Position numbers and translations under genes: made by a program. Source: Paracoccus wurundjeri (GTDB lineage Bacteria; Pseudomonadota; Alphaproteobacteria; Rhodobacterales; Rhodobacteraceae). Taken from it: a stretch of 64,000 bases of DNA. Each line of letters starts with the position of its first letter. Position 1 is the first letter of the stretch. The stretch spans positions 1 to 64,000 of the forward strand of contig NZ_JAUUTZ010000005.1 in the NCBI RefSeq assembly GCF_030678915.1, given 5' to 3'. The notes below the pieces were generated by a model, which did not search any database, had not been told where the DNA came from, and saw only the letters and a program-made list of their open reading frames with translations. This document shows, in pieces, positions 24,028-31,700 of the stretch.

Positions 24028-24663
24028 TCAAAGCGTAGCAGCCTCTTCCAAAGCCTTGAGGCAGGCATCCTCGTCGCCCTCGGCCAGCGCCGCCTGAGCG
24101 CGTTCGATAAGCGCGTCGCGATCTGGGGCGGCAGTGTCATCCCCTTCGGCATCGGCGGTTTCGGCGGCAGTAGGCTCACTTTCCTGCTGAGCCTCGGCGT
24201 CCTCGCCCGACATCGCCTGATCGGTGGCATCCATGCCTTCCTCGGCAGTGGCAGCGCTATCCGCCGCCGCGTCGGCTTCACCGGATGCTTCCCCACTCGT
24301 ATCGGAACCATCGGCGCCTTCGGCACTTTCGGCTCCGGCCGTATCCGCCCCTGCGCCATCTTCCGTTTCCAGAGGCGCTAACGAGCCGTCTTTGGCGATA
24401 CCGTCATCCGGCTCTTCGGCAGACATGTCCGGCTCTTCGCCGCCGGCATCTGTCGACTCTGCCCCGGCCATGGCGGCATCCGCGTCGTCGCCAGCTTCCA
24501 GAGCTGCCTGAGAGCCGTCATCGGCGGCACCCTCCTGCTCTGTCATCCCGCTCTCTTCCTCGCCGGTCATTTTGGCAAGCTCGTCGGCGCAATCCGCCTG
24601 TGCGGCGACTGCCCCGAATGTGCAAAGAACGCAGCCCGTCATCCATGTGGTGAATTTGTCCAT
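24028..24663 (-). CDS. Highly acidic secreted protein
   Basis: A 211-residue protein with a signal peptide (MDKFTTWMTGCVLC, cleavage likely after AAQA) and a mature part made largely of Glu, Asp, Ala, Gly and Ser, with no hydrophobic core until a short C-terminal helix (AALAEGDEDACLKALEEA). It is probably disordered and periplasmic; cation binding or osmotic function is possible but unproven. ATG 24663 is chosen because AGGAG lies 6 bases before it. An EcfG-type promoter lies 49 bases upstream. Confidence 0.7.
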   Translation of the reverse strand: MDKFTTWMTGCVLCTFGAVAAQADCADELAKMTGEEESGMTEQEGAADDGSQAALEAGDDADAAMAGAESTDAGGEEPDMSAEEPDDGIAKDGSLAPLETEDGAGADTAGAESAEGADGSDTSGEASGEADAAADSAATAEEGMDATDQAMSGEDAEAQQESEPTAAETADAEGDDTAAPDRDALIERAQAALAEGDEDACLKALEEAATL

Positions 24664-24712
24664 CTTCATCTCCTGTGAAAGACCCGTGCCCTTCTTTGGA
24701 ACACCGCCGCCA

Positions 24713-24737
24713 AACAATGATCTGCAGGCTTTGTTCC
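24713..24737 (-). promoter_or_regulatory. EcfG-type stress promoter (acidic protein)
   Basis: GGAAC-N16-TGTT on the minus strand, ending 49 bases before the ATG at 24663. Confidence 0.7.
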
Positions 24738-24872
24738 CGCCGGGATTACCCGACACCCGCAGGCAGCCATTTTGCACGGCGTATTCATTGCCCGCATCCG
24801 GCTGCCTGCCGCGCGCCAATGCGCACGGTCCATTTCGCGCCCCGGCGAAAGCTGCTTATTCACCGATTTTCA

Positions 24873-24897
24873 GGAACATGACCGACGCTTCGCGGTT
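24873..24897 (+). promoter_or_regulatory. EcfG-type stress promoter (membrane protein 24926)
   Basis: GGAAC-N16-GGTT on the plus strand, ending 28 bases before the ATG at 24926. It stands back to back with the minus-strand copy at 24713-24737. Confidence 0.72.
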
Positions 24898-24925
24898 AGC
24901 TGGTTTCGGTATGAAGGAGGATATC

Positions 24926-25627
24926 ATGTCGAACCTCAATCCGATTGCGAAATTCATCTTTGCCTTACCCGTTGCGGGCGGTCTTGCCGCCATCTTGTCG
25001 GCGGCGGCCCTTGGCGCGTTCTCGATATTCAGGGATCAGCCGCCATGGATGCCGCTTAACGCCACCTCACATGTTTTGCACGGCCCGGCAGCGGAAGAGG
25101 TCATCGACGTCACCTGGAGCCACACCGCGCTTGGTGCGATTATCCATATCGGATCGGCATTTTTCTGGGCCGCCATTGCGATTGCCCTGTTTCGGGCGGT
25201 GGGCACCGCAGGCAGGGGCGCCGCGTGGGTGGCAGGCCTTGGCACCGCTGCGCTGGCGGCGGCGGTCGATTACGGACTTATGCCGTCACGCCTTACGCCG
25301 GGATGGGAACTGGTTCTGCCAAGCTTCGGTGTCATTGCCGGTTTCGTGGGGCTGGGTGTTGGCATCGCCTTCTCTCTCGACCTGGCGCAGCGACGCCAAG
25401 CCGCAACGGCTGCCGGTTCCGGCCAATCCGCGAACAGCATCCCAGAGGGTGCCGCCGCGCCACGGCCCGAACTGGAACGAATGCGCCGCCCCACCCCCAC
25501 CGAATTGGACCAGCGCCAGCAGCGTATCGATCCTGCCGGACTGGTGACCGCAGATCTGAACTGGCGCGACGACCGGAACCGCAAACAGCCCGGCGGCAGC
25601 GCCCGGTCGAAGGAAGAAGGCGATTAG
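24926..25627 (+). CDS. Membrane protein of unknown function, stress-promoter controlled
   Basis: A 233-residue protein with about four transmembrane helices in residues 8-160 (FALPVAGGLAAILSAA, then AFFWAAIAIALF, GTAALAAAVDYGL and FGVIAGFVGLGVGIAF) and a hydrophilic, Arg/Gln-rich C-terminal tail of about 75 residues. AAGGAGG lies 5 bases before the ATG at 24926; the longer frame has no such signal. No family was recognised with certainty. The GGAAC-N16-GGTT promoter puts it in the general stress response. Confidence 0.72.
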   Translation: MSNLNPIAKFIFALPVAGGLAAILSAAALGAFSIFRDQPPWMPLNATSHVLHGPAAEEVIDVTWSHTALGAIIHIGSAFFWAAIAIALFRAVGTAGRGAAWVAGLGTAALAAAVDYGLMPSRLTPGWELVLPSFGVIAGFVGLGVGIAFSLDLAQRRQAATAAGSGQSANSIPEGAAAPRPELERMRRPTPTELDQRQQRIDPAGLVTADLNWRDDRNRKQPGGSARSKEEGD

Positions 25628-25728
25628 CGCGGCCGGAACCGAAACCTGCCGCTTTGAAACATCCGGGGCTCCCTTCAAAACCCCGGTTTCCCGCTATCTT
25701 CCCGGGACAATGCCGGGAAGATACTGGT

Positions 25729-25947
25729 TTATTCGGGCGGGGATTCATTTTCTGCAGGCGCGTTCGCTTCGCCGGAAATTTCATCCGCCGTGCCGCTTTC
25801 CTCGCCGGGCATTATCGGGTCATCCGTCTCATCGTAAAACCACCATATGAAGCCCAATATGACTATGACCACGACGAATATGATACCAAGAACGGGCGCG
25901 AGATGACGCCTGGTCTGTTTGCGAGGGTTAGTATCCGGTCCCGACAT
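25729..25947 (-). CDS. Small single-pass membrane protein
   Basis: A 72-residue protein: a basic N-terminus (NPRKQTRRHLA), one strongly hydrophobic helix (PVLGIIFVVVIVILGFIWWF) and an acidic, Ser/Pro-containing tail. GGAAGGGAG lies before the ATG. It resembles many unnamed single-helix envelope proteins induced by stress. An EcfG-type promoter lies 45 bases upstream. Confidence 0.7.
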   Translation of the reverse strand: MSGPDTNPRKQTRRHLAPVLGIIFVVVIVILGFIWWFYDETDDPIMPGEESGTADEISGEANAPAENESPPE

Positions 25948-25992
25948 GAAGACTCCCTTCCTGTTGTTCCGGTGAAATGAATGAATCCCGGT

Positions 25993-26017
25993 AACCGGCG
26001 ACCCGCATGTATGTTCC
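25993..26017 (-). promoter_or_regulatory. EcfG-type stress promoter (small membrane protein)
   Basis: GGAAC-N16-GGTT on the minus strand, ending 45 bases before the ATG at 25947. Confidence 0.72.
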
Positions 26018-26075
26018 CGGGCCGGCAGAAACCGGTCCGGCTGGCTGACCCGCGCCTCTCGCGTCAACTGTCGGG

Positions 26076-26100
26076 AACATTTTCGCCTCTGACTGATTGG
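26076..26100 (+). promoter_or_regulatory. Possible weak EcfG-type promoter (PRC-barrel gene)
   Basis: GGAAC-N16-GATT, 34 bases before the ATG at 26135. The second half departs from the CGTT/GGTT/TGTT forms seen elsewhere in the window, so this is a weaker call. Confidence 0.4.
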
Positions 26101-26134
26101 CCTCTCCTGCAAGCAATGTAAAAGGAGAGCCAAA

Positions 26135-26431
26135 ATGGACCATAGCAATCATGTCAGGCTTCAGCCGGACGAACTGACCGATGTCATGCTGAACGACGCC
26201 AAGGTCTATGGACCTGATGACGAGACAATCGGTACCATATCTCATGTCCACGGCACGGGCGAAAATGCCAGGGCAGTAATCGATGTCGGCGGCTTTCTTG
26301 GTATCGGCAGCAAACCCGTGCTGGTGGATATGCATGAACTGGATGTCATGCGCGACCAGGCCGGTGAAGTTCATGCCGTTTCGCATTGGACCAAGGACGA
26401 TCTGAAAGCACTTCCTGAACATCATGACTGA
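26135..26431 (+). CDS. PRC-barrel domain protein
   Basis: A 98-residue protein made of one PRC-barrel domain: AKVYGPDDETIGTISHV (the D/E-G-x-I-G turn), a central VIDVGGFLGIG block and a final KDDLKALPEH. Such small proteins are common in alphaproteobacterial stress regions; the molecular partner is unknown. AAAGGAGAG precedes the ATG. It lies in the stress island between other small envelope genes. Confidence 0.85.
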   Translation: MDHSNHVRLQPDELTDVMLNDAKVYGPDDETIGTISHVHGTGENARAVIDVGGFLGIGSKPVLVDMHELDVMRDQAGEVHAVSHWTKDDLKALPEHHD

Positions 26432-26506
26432 CCCGATGCCGGATCGCTTCGGCAGAGTCAGCAGAATCTGCCGAAGCGACTGTTCATATCAACATGACCC
26501 CGAAGG

Positions 26507-26995
26507 TCATTTTCCCTCCAGGGCACCCAGCACGCGCGTTATGAAAAGGCCGAATACTGTGACGGTAATCGCAAGCAACCATTGCCCCAACCCAACTGCA
26601 AGGCCAATGGATGCAGCCAGCCACAAGCTTGCCCCGGTTGTCAGTCCTTGTATTTCGCCTCTGGCGAAAACGATGATCCCTGCCGCAAGAAACGCCACGC
26701 CTCCGGTTACCGCTTCGATCAGGCGGATCGGATCCATGCGCACATTATCTTTATAATCTACTGATATTAATTCTATTGTCATGATGCAGTAACAGGCGGA
26801 AGCAAGGGCGACCAACATGTGGGTTCGCAAACCCGCCGGTCGTTTTCTAAGCTCACGCTCGAAACCGATACAGCCGACGAAGATCACTGCGCCACATATT
26901 CGTGTCAGCATAACCGGCCAGGGCAGCGAGGTTTGCAATTGGAATTCGTCTTGCAATATTTCAAAGACCTGCATCACGCTACATCTTTCATCCAT
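26507..26995 (-). CDS. MgtC/SapB family membrane protein
   Basis: A 162-residue membrane protein with the MgtC core: RICGAVIFVGCIGFERELRKRPAGLRTHMLV, then a GVAFLAAGIIV helix and GLTTGASLWLAASIGLA. Helices follow to the C-terminus. MgtC relatives modulate magnesium homeostasis, F-type ATPase or virulence in different hosts; this short form lacks the C-terminal ACT-like domain. The start is uncertain: ATG 26995 has no ribosome site, while ATG 26974 has a weak GAAAG; both keep the core. Confidence 0.85.
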   Translation of the reverse strand: MDERCSVMQVFEILQDEFQLQTSLPWPVMLTRICGAVIFVGCIGFERELRKRPAGLRTHMLVALASACYCIMTIELISVDYKDNVRMDPIRLIEAVTGGVAFLAAGIIVFARGEIQGLTTGASLWLAASIGLAVGLGQWLLAITVTVFGLFITRVLGALEGK

Positions 26996-27514
26996 CAGAA
27001 ATAAATCGGCTTTTTCGCCCTAGCCGCCTTTAGGGAAACCTGCTTTTCCGATTATACGACTCGGCGGTCAAAGCTGACGGCATCTGGCCACCGACGCTCC
27101 GAAACAGGATGCCGCAAAAATTGTTCCTGCATTAACTTTACCGCCATGGCGGCTGACACTTCTACTGTCACGGCCAGATTGTTCCGGACGGTGGGTCCTG
27201 CGGTTGAATGCATCGGAAAACTGAATACGGCTGACTTGAACGACCCCGTTGTCACAATTCCCGAATTGGCGGTTAGCATATATTAAGAAAAATCACCTTT
27301 GTGGTTATTTTGCATCTGATGTTTTTGACGTCCCACAAGCACATATTTCATCTAATTGAAAATTATCGGTATTATTTATGGAATTCAAACCTTCCTCCCC
27401 ATCGGGTAAAATTTTTCCCTGTACTCGCAACTTTCATTCCCGATTCCGGTTTTGGATGAACAATATCGATAACCACCTGATAAACTGGAATAGTCAGAAC
27501 ATATGGAGTGTGCA
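26996..27514. other. Intergenic stretch, lower GC
   Basis: About 520 bases, visibly richer in A+T than the flanks. A 75-codon minus-strand frame (27052-27279) is open but has no family match or ribosome site. No stress promoter motif, repeat or RNA gene was recognised. Confidence 0.4.
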
Positions 27515-27685
27515 ATGAACAGTCGCGAAAACGATTCTTCTGCGAACTCGCAACTTGATCTTGCCCTGTCCGAACTGATTTTTCAGGCAGAGCAAGCACC
27601 AATTCCTGCTCGTCTCCGCGAACTCGCGGAGCGCCTTGATATGGCATTAAGGAAAAATCACGATTCCGAACGGAAATTGAAATGA
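27515..27685 (+). CDS. NepR-like anti-sigma factor (first)
   Basis: A 56-residue helical protein whose middle, SELIFQAEQAPIPARLRELAERLD, resembles the NepR core (a helix, then E-P-[VI]-P-x-R, then a second helix with L-x-x-L). NepR binds and silences EcfG-type sigma factors and is released by the response regulator PhyR. ATG 27515 is chosen over 27503 because GGAG lies 6 bases before it. A second, similar protein is encoded at 30443 beside the sigma gene. Unlike the usual order, this copy stands alone, 2 kb from the sigma gene. Family call rests on the short core only. Confidence 0.6.
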   Translation: MNSRENDSSANSQLDLALSELIFQAEQAPIPARLRELAERLDMALRKNHDSERKLK

Positions 27686-27915
27686 CATCTGTAACGGGAC
27701 AGTTCCGCACCTGGCAGAAATATACTGCTCTTTATGTAATACGAATATCATCCCGGCACCCGAATGGTGAAAACCAGGGATCAGATAATGTAGCCATCTT
27801 CGGCTAGGATCCCGGAATTTGAAGCAACGGGCGTTATAACCATGAACGGGAAATACCGTCGCGCATATCAGTACGCGACTGATCGGCACGGGTTCCCCCT
27901 TACAGGATCGTTCCA

Positions 27916-28416
27916 TTACCCTTTGGACTCGAAAACACCGCAGGCGATCATGTCGCCGGCATCACCCGAGGGCTGGGATTCGTAATCGTCTATACCGCTA
28001 TGCATAATGAAGGCAGAACCGTCACTGTCCATCATCTCATCCACCGTCAAATGAGCAAGAAAGACCTCGTTTTTCAATTGTCCATCCGCGGCGACAGACA
28101 CATTAGGCATGTCACCGGGATGCGGGCCATCGGAATTCATTACGCCATGCGACTGATCGCCGGCAATATGTCCTCCGGCTGAGCTGAAATCCGCGGCGGA
28201 ACAGTCACCTGTTTCGTGCAGATGGACCGCATGTTGTCCTTCGGGTATATCGCTCAGCTCCATATTGACGACAGTCATGCCCGAGGGTGTGTCACGTATG
28301 ACCACCGCGCCCAATTCGTTGCCTTCGATGTCCGAGATTTGCGCAGTTGCTTCGGCGGCGATGGCCGGGGCCGCGGCAAGATTTACGGTCAGGGCGGCAA
28401 TTGCGATATATTTCAT
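27916..28416 (-). CDS. sodC: Periplasmic Cu/Zn superoxide dismutase
   Basis: A 166-residue SodC with a signal peptide ending AAPAIAA. Metal ligands are visible in HAVHLHETGDC (copper histidines), GGHIAGDQSHG and PHPGDMPN (zinc region with the loop), and IMHSGIDDY near the C-terminus. The two cysteines for the intrasubunit disulfide are present (GDCSAA and IACGVF). It converts periplasmic superoxide to peroxide. AAGGAAA lies before the ATG. An EcfG-type promoter 59 bases upstream ties it to the general stress response, matching the catalase at 31701. Confidence 0.95.
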   Translation of the reverse strand: MKYIAIAALTVNLAAAPAIAAEATAQISDIEGNELGAVVIRDTPSGMTVVNMELSDIPEGQHAVHLHETGDCSAADFSSAGGHIAGDQSHGVMNSDGPHPGDMPNVSVAADGQLKNEVFLAHLTVDEMMDSDGSAFIMHSGIDDYESQPSGDAGDMIACGVFESKG

Positions 28417-28742
28417 GACGATTTCCTTTCAACGACACGGGCTCTAATATTGCCCGCGTGATTTCCACCGCCAGCAACAGAATCCTTGGCGGGTTGTTCC
28501 CGACCGCATGGCAGAATCTTTCCGGAAGCTCAGTCCTCTGCGGTTTGCGCGGCGGCAAATCCATCCGGGTGCTGCACGCCGGAAAGCTTCATCCGGTACG
28601 CGCATGTTATGGCATCTTGCTGGCTGCCATTTATGTCCGGCCGGATAGTGATCGGCCGGTTTCCGCCTTGTTTTACTGGTCCGCCGTACCTAGCTTTAAT
28701 CATCATGGCCATGCGCCTAGACTCATAGTCAGGAGGTCGGAT
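28417..28742. other. Intergenic region between sodC and the receiver gene
   Basis: 326 bases between divergent genes. It holds the sodC stress promoter on the minus strand and an AGGAGG ribosome site for the receiver gene at its right end. No GGAAC-type promoter was found for the receiver gene, and no further gene was recognised. Confidence 0.5.
28476..28500 (-). promoter_or_regulatory. EcfG-type stress promoter (sodC)
   Basis: GGAAC-N16-TGTT on the minus strand, ending 59 bases before the sodC ATG at 28416. Confidence 0.75.
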
Positions 28743-29303
28743 ATGCATATTCTGGTAGTCGAAGATGAGTTTCTGCTTGCCCGCAGCTTGTCAGAGGAAA
28801 TTCGTCGTTTCGGTGATAAAGTCATAGGTCCGTTTGCTGATGTTCAAGAGGCAATGCATCACATTGACTCCGCTCATGCAGCAATACTTGACGTAAAACT
28901 TGGTGATCAGACCAGCTTTCCCATCGCCGATGCGCTGACCGACAATAATACGCCATTTCTGTTTCTGGCAGGCTATGGGCGACATAATATACCGTCCCGG
29001 TTTGACCGGAATTCCGTCTATGCAAAGCCAGGCCCTGCACAGCCTCTGCTGCGCGAGTTGCATTCCCGATACCACAAACAGGTTCCCGGGCTGGACGAGG
29101 TTCAGGACATCGTCCTTGATATGCTGGCATATGCCCGCCTGAAGGCACCAGACAAGCAATCAGCAGAAAGACTGGTAGAACTTGCTATGATGACCGCCAT
29201 TCAGCAAATCGAAGATGGCAAGGTTGTACCCGACACCCGCAAGTTTCTTGAATATCTGCTTGAACAGGAAGCCAGGGCTTTCGAAGCGCGCTATCTGCAA
29301 TAA
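28743..29303 (+). CDS. Response regulator receiver protein, possibly FATGUY-like
   Basis: A 186-residue protein. Residues 1-115 are a receiver domain: acidic pair in VVEDEF, phospho-acceptor Asp50 in AILDVKLGD, and the conserved Lys in VYAKPG. The beta-4 region reads FLFLAGYG, close to the FATGUY motif of receivers tied to the general stress response (PhyR and relatives), with the Thr replaced by Ala. The C-terminal ~70 residues are helical with no DNA-binding motif. AGGAGG precedes the ATG. It lies between two NepR-like genes and the sigma gene, so a role in releasing the anti-sigma proteins or draining phosphoryl groups is plausible. Confidence 0.8.
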   Translation: MHILVVEDEFLLARSLSEEIRRFGDKVIGPFADVQEAMHHIDSAHAAILDVKLGDQTSFPIADALTDNNTPFLFLAGYGRHNIPSRFDRNSVYAKPGPAQPLLRELHSRYHKQVPGLDEVQDIVLDMLAYARLKAPDKQSAERLVELAMMTAIQQIEDGKVVPDTRKFLEYLLEQEARAFEARYLQ

Positions 29304-29392
29304 GACAGAATATCTGGAACGGGGTAGACGGGTTCCGCTTCGGGAACTGACCGGCTCTGATATCACTGCCATGCCTGCGTTTCAAAACGGCA

Positions 29393-29417
29393 GGAACAAA
29401 TGCGCGGGTCCGCTGTT
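29393..29417 (+). promoter_or_regulatory. EcfG-type stress promoter (29452 gene)
   Basis: GGAAC-N16-TGTT on the plus strand, ending 34 bases before the ATG at 29452. Confidence 0.65.
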
Positions 29418-29451
29418 ATCTTGGGCTTGTCGTAAATCCGGGAGGAGCCAA

Positions 29452-29721
29452 ATGCGCCAGGGACGACGCGCAATCAAATGCCAGACAATTCAGCCTGTGG
29501 ATTTGCAGCGTGGTCATTTTTCATATGAAATACTGCATTACCCTTTGGCCGGGACGATGGCAGATTACATGCGGTCTGCATATAGGCCGGATCAGGTAAC
29601 GCGTTTCGAAAAGCAAATTACCATGCCGCCGTTGCCCCTCTGCCACGTCCTCGAAGGTTATTGCGAACGCTTCCATGCCTTCGTCCTCGCGGGCACCGGC
29701 AGGGGAGTTCCATCCTTATAG
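29452..29721 (+). CDS. Small protein of unknown function
   Basis: An 89-residue protein with no recognised family. It is moderately basic at the N-terminus and contains a Tyr/Pro-rich middle (YEILHYPLAGTMADYMRSAY). A strong GGGAGGAG site 5 bases before ATG 29452, an EcfG-type promoter upstream and a terminator-like hairpin just downstream support it as a separate stress-induced gene. Confidence 0.55.
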   Translation: MRQGRRAIKCQTIQPVDLQRGHFSYEILHYPLAGTMADYMRSAYRPDQVTRFEKQITMPPLPLCHVLEGYCERFHAFVLAGTGRGVPSL

Positions 29722-29745
29722 AAACAGGCACAGTGCCTCGGTTTT
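29722..29745 (+). terminator. Terminator after the 29452 gene
   Basis: A perfect 6-bp inverted repeat, AGGCAC-A-GTGCCT, sits 4 bases after the stop and is followed by CGGTTTT, a fair rho-independent terminator. Its arms also touch the region where a promoter for the sigma gene would be expected. Confidence 0.55.
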
Positions 29746-29809
29746 GATGAAGTCAGTTTAGCGATCTCGGTATGTGCCATGATGCACCGGACAACGAACG
29801 GGAGCCATT

Positions 29810-30322
29810 ATGTCCATCGACGCGAAACAGAACGAGTTTTCCGAGGATGTTGTAAGCTATATTCCCGCATTGCGGGCCTATGCCTGGGTGTTGACCCGAA
29901 AGCAGCAGGATGTGGACGATCTGGTTCAGGAAACGCTGACCAAGGCCATTGCGAACGCGCATCAGTTCCGGATCGGGACCAATCTGCGGGCCTGGCTGAT
30001 GACCATCATGAGAAATACCTTCTACAATGAAATCGTAAAGAGATCGCGCGAGCGGACCGGTGGCAAGGATTGCGTATCCGGCACGGCTTCTACGCCCGGC
30101 ACTCAGGAATGGGCGGTACGCGGAAGCGAGACGATGAACGCGATCATGAAGCTGCCCACGCATTATCGCGATACTCTCGTTCTGGTGATCATGATGGGCG
30201 AAAGCTATGAAGATGCCGCCCGCATCTGCGGGGTCACCATAGGCACCATCAAAAGCCGCATTCACCGCGCCCGGGCCATGACATTGCAAACATTGGGCGA
30301 AACCACATTGGGCGAACCTTGA
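29810..30322 (+). CDS. EcfG-like ECF sigma factor
   Basis: A 170-residue sigma factor with only regions 2 and 4. Region 2 shows LRAYAWVLTRKQQDVDDLVQETL and NLRAWLMTIMRNTFYNE; region 4 shows LPTHYRDTLVLV, GESYEDAARICGVTIGTIKSR and RIHRARA. The length and region 2 wording fit the EcfG (general stress) group. It should recognise GGAAC-N16-NGTT promoters, of which many lie in this window. CGGGAGCC precedes the ATG. A NepR-like gene follows 120 bases downstream, the reverse of the usual nepR-ecfG order. No PhyR gene is in the window. Confidence 0.88.
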   Translation: MSIDAKQNEFSEDVVSYIPALRAYAWVLTRKQQDVDDLVQETLTKAIANAHQFRIGTNLRAWLMTIMRNTFYNEIVKRSRERTGGKDCVSGTASTPGTQEWAVRGSETMNAIMKLPTHYRDTLVLVIMMGESYEDAARICGVTIGTIKSRIHRARAMTLQTLGETTLGEP

Positions 30323-30442
30323 GATGCAACCCGCGTATCAAAGAACACAATCCCGCCTTTCATCAAAATGGTGCGCTCCACTATCATTTCAGACATCACT
30401 GCTTCACTTACACCAGACCGAGAAAGGATGAAGGACGCGAAT

Positions 30443-30607
30443 ATGAGCAGGAGAGAGAGAGAGGGGCCGGATAATAAGGACCCGTTGCAAAAGGAACTTT
30501 CTGAACGTCGCAAGGAAATTGAGCAGGAACCGATCCCTGAAAGAATTCAGGAGTTGGCTGAACGCTTGCAGCAAGTGCTTGCCAACGTACAGATGCGCAA
30601 GAAATGA
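30443..30607 (+). CDS. NepR-like anti-sigma factor (second)
   Basis: A 54-residue, highly charged helical protein. ELSERRKEIEQEPIPERIQELAERL matches the NepR core, with the EPIPER turn between two helices, and resembles the protein encoded at 27515 (both share PIP-x-R-x-x-ELAERL). ATG 30443 is chosen because AAGGA lies 7 bases upstream; the ATG at 30428 has its purine stretch too close. Its place after the sigma gene makes it the likelier direct antagonist of that sigma factor. Confidence 0.65.
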   Translation: MSRREREGPDNKDPLQKELSERRKEIEQEPIPERIQELAERLQQVLANVQMRKK

Positions 30608-30985
30608 CCGGAACCTGTACGGGTACCGGTGCATGACGTCGTAAGGAACCTGGCCCGTCAATGAACAAGCCACCGCTTAGCGCTTCGCCATGGACCAATC
30701 CGGCCCGGCCTGATGTGCTGCATTGGCGGCTTCCACGCTCGCGGTTGTGATCGCTTCGATTTCCGGATCATCGTGGTTCTTGCGGATTTGCCGGAAAACG
30801 GCTTTGCGGCCGCTTCGCGGATAGCTGCGAGCGTTGCCTATGGTCTCTGTTCTACCGGCATCCCGACGCCGCGGACCATCGACGCGAACTCATAAATGCT
30901 GAATGTCAGGAACATCGCTCCGCCATGCCGGTTTCGACGTGACCGCAACCGGGCCGATACTGCCCGAAACACAGGAGAGCCGACC
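30608..30985. other. Intergenic region with possible gene remnant
   Basis: About 380 bases. Minus-strand frames contain protein-like pieces in two registers (one reading GVGMPVEQ, the other ending AGPDWSMAKR), which may be the remains of a small gene broken by a frameshift; no start or family could be fixed. The right end carries the stress promoter of the CBS gene. Confidence 0.3.
30909..30933 (+). promoter_or_regulatory. EcfG-type stress promoter (CBS gene)
   Basis: GGAAC-N16-GGTT on the plus strand, ending 52 bases before the ATG at 30986. Confidence 0.75.
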
Positions 30986-31411
30986 ATGAAAATTTCGGAT
31001 ATCATGTCAACCCATCCGGTCACGATCTCACCCGGGCAAACTCTGGGCGAGGCGGCCACGATCATGCAGCGCATCGACACCGGATTCCTGCCGGTTGGCG
31101 AAGATGACCGCCTCGTGGGAATGCTGACCGACCGCGACATCGCGCTGCGCGGTGTCGGCGCGGGCAAGGGACCCGAGGCCACCGTGGGCGAGACGATGAC
31201 GGAGGATGTCTGCTATTGCTTCGATGACGAAGAAGTCGAAGCGGTGGCGCAAAACATGGGCGAACAGCAGGTTCGCCGTCTGCCCGTGGTCAACCGCGAC
31301 AAACGGCTTGTCGGCGTGGTCTCGATCGGTGACCTTGCGACCCGGCAGGCTGTACCGGCCGCCGGCGCTGCGCTGGAGGAAATCGCCCAGCCAAGCGATC
31401 TGCATCGCTGA
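30986..31411 (+). CDS. Two-CBS-domain protein
   Basis: A 141-residue protein of two CBS motifs: residues ~1-60 (MKISDIMSTHPVTISPGQTL, ending MLTDRDIALR) and ~70-130 (TMTEDVCYC, RLPVVNRDKRLVGVVSIGDLA). Such stand-alone CBS pairs bind adenine nucleotides and act as sensors. AGGAGAG precedes the ATG. The gene is monocistronic with its own stress promoter. The partner protein is not evident. Confidence 0.88.
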   Translation: MKISDIMSTHPVTISPGQTLGEAATIMQRIDTGFLPVGEDDRLVGMLTDRDIALRGVGAGKGPEATVGETMTEDVCYCFDDEEVEAVAQNMGEQQVRRLPVVNRDKRLVGVVSIGDLATRQAVPAAGAALEEIAQPSDLHR

Positions 31412-31700
31412 GGGGCAAGCGGTGCAGCTCGGGGTCAGGGACAAGCGATGATCCCAAGGGCGCGCCGAAGTTCAGGATACGACCGCCCGCGGGAGATGTT
31501 TTCACTCTCGCGAGCGGTACATTGCCACGTTGAACAGGCTCAACCGACATATTCCGGCAAATCTTCCAGCCTGCTTTCCGTCATGGGAACCGCGCATCCC
31601 AAGAACCTTTTCTCATCGGCTCCCGGGATGTCGGGATTCCCTAGCGGCATCCGTATCCGCAACCCGAACCGTGATGCGCTCCCTGTGATGCTCCTGCCGT

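Noticed and set aside
27052..27279. 75-codon minus-strand ORF in the low-GC gap
   Set aside because: No ribosome site, no family and no conserved-looking segment.
27874..27900. Minus-strand GGAAC-N16-CGTA near the 3' end of sodC
   Set aside because: It lies beyond the sodC stop with no supported minus-strand gene to drive.
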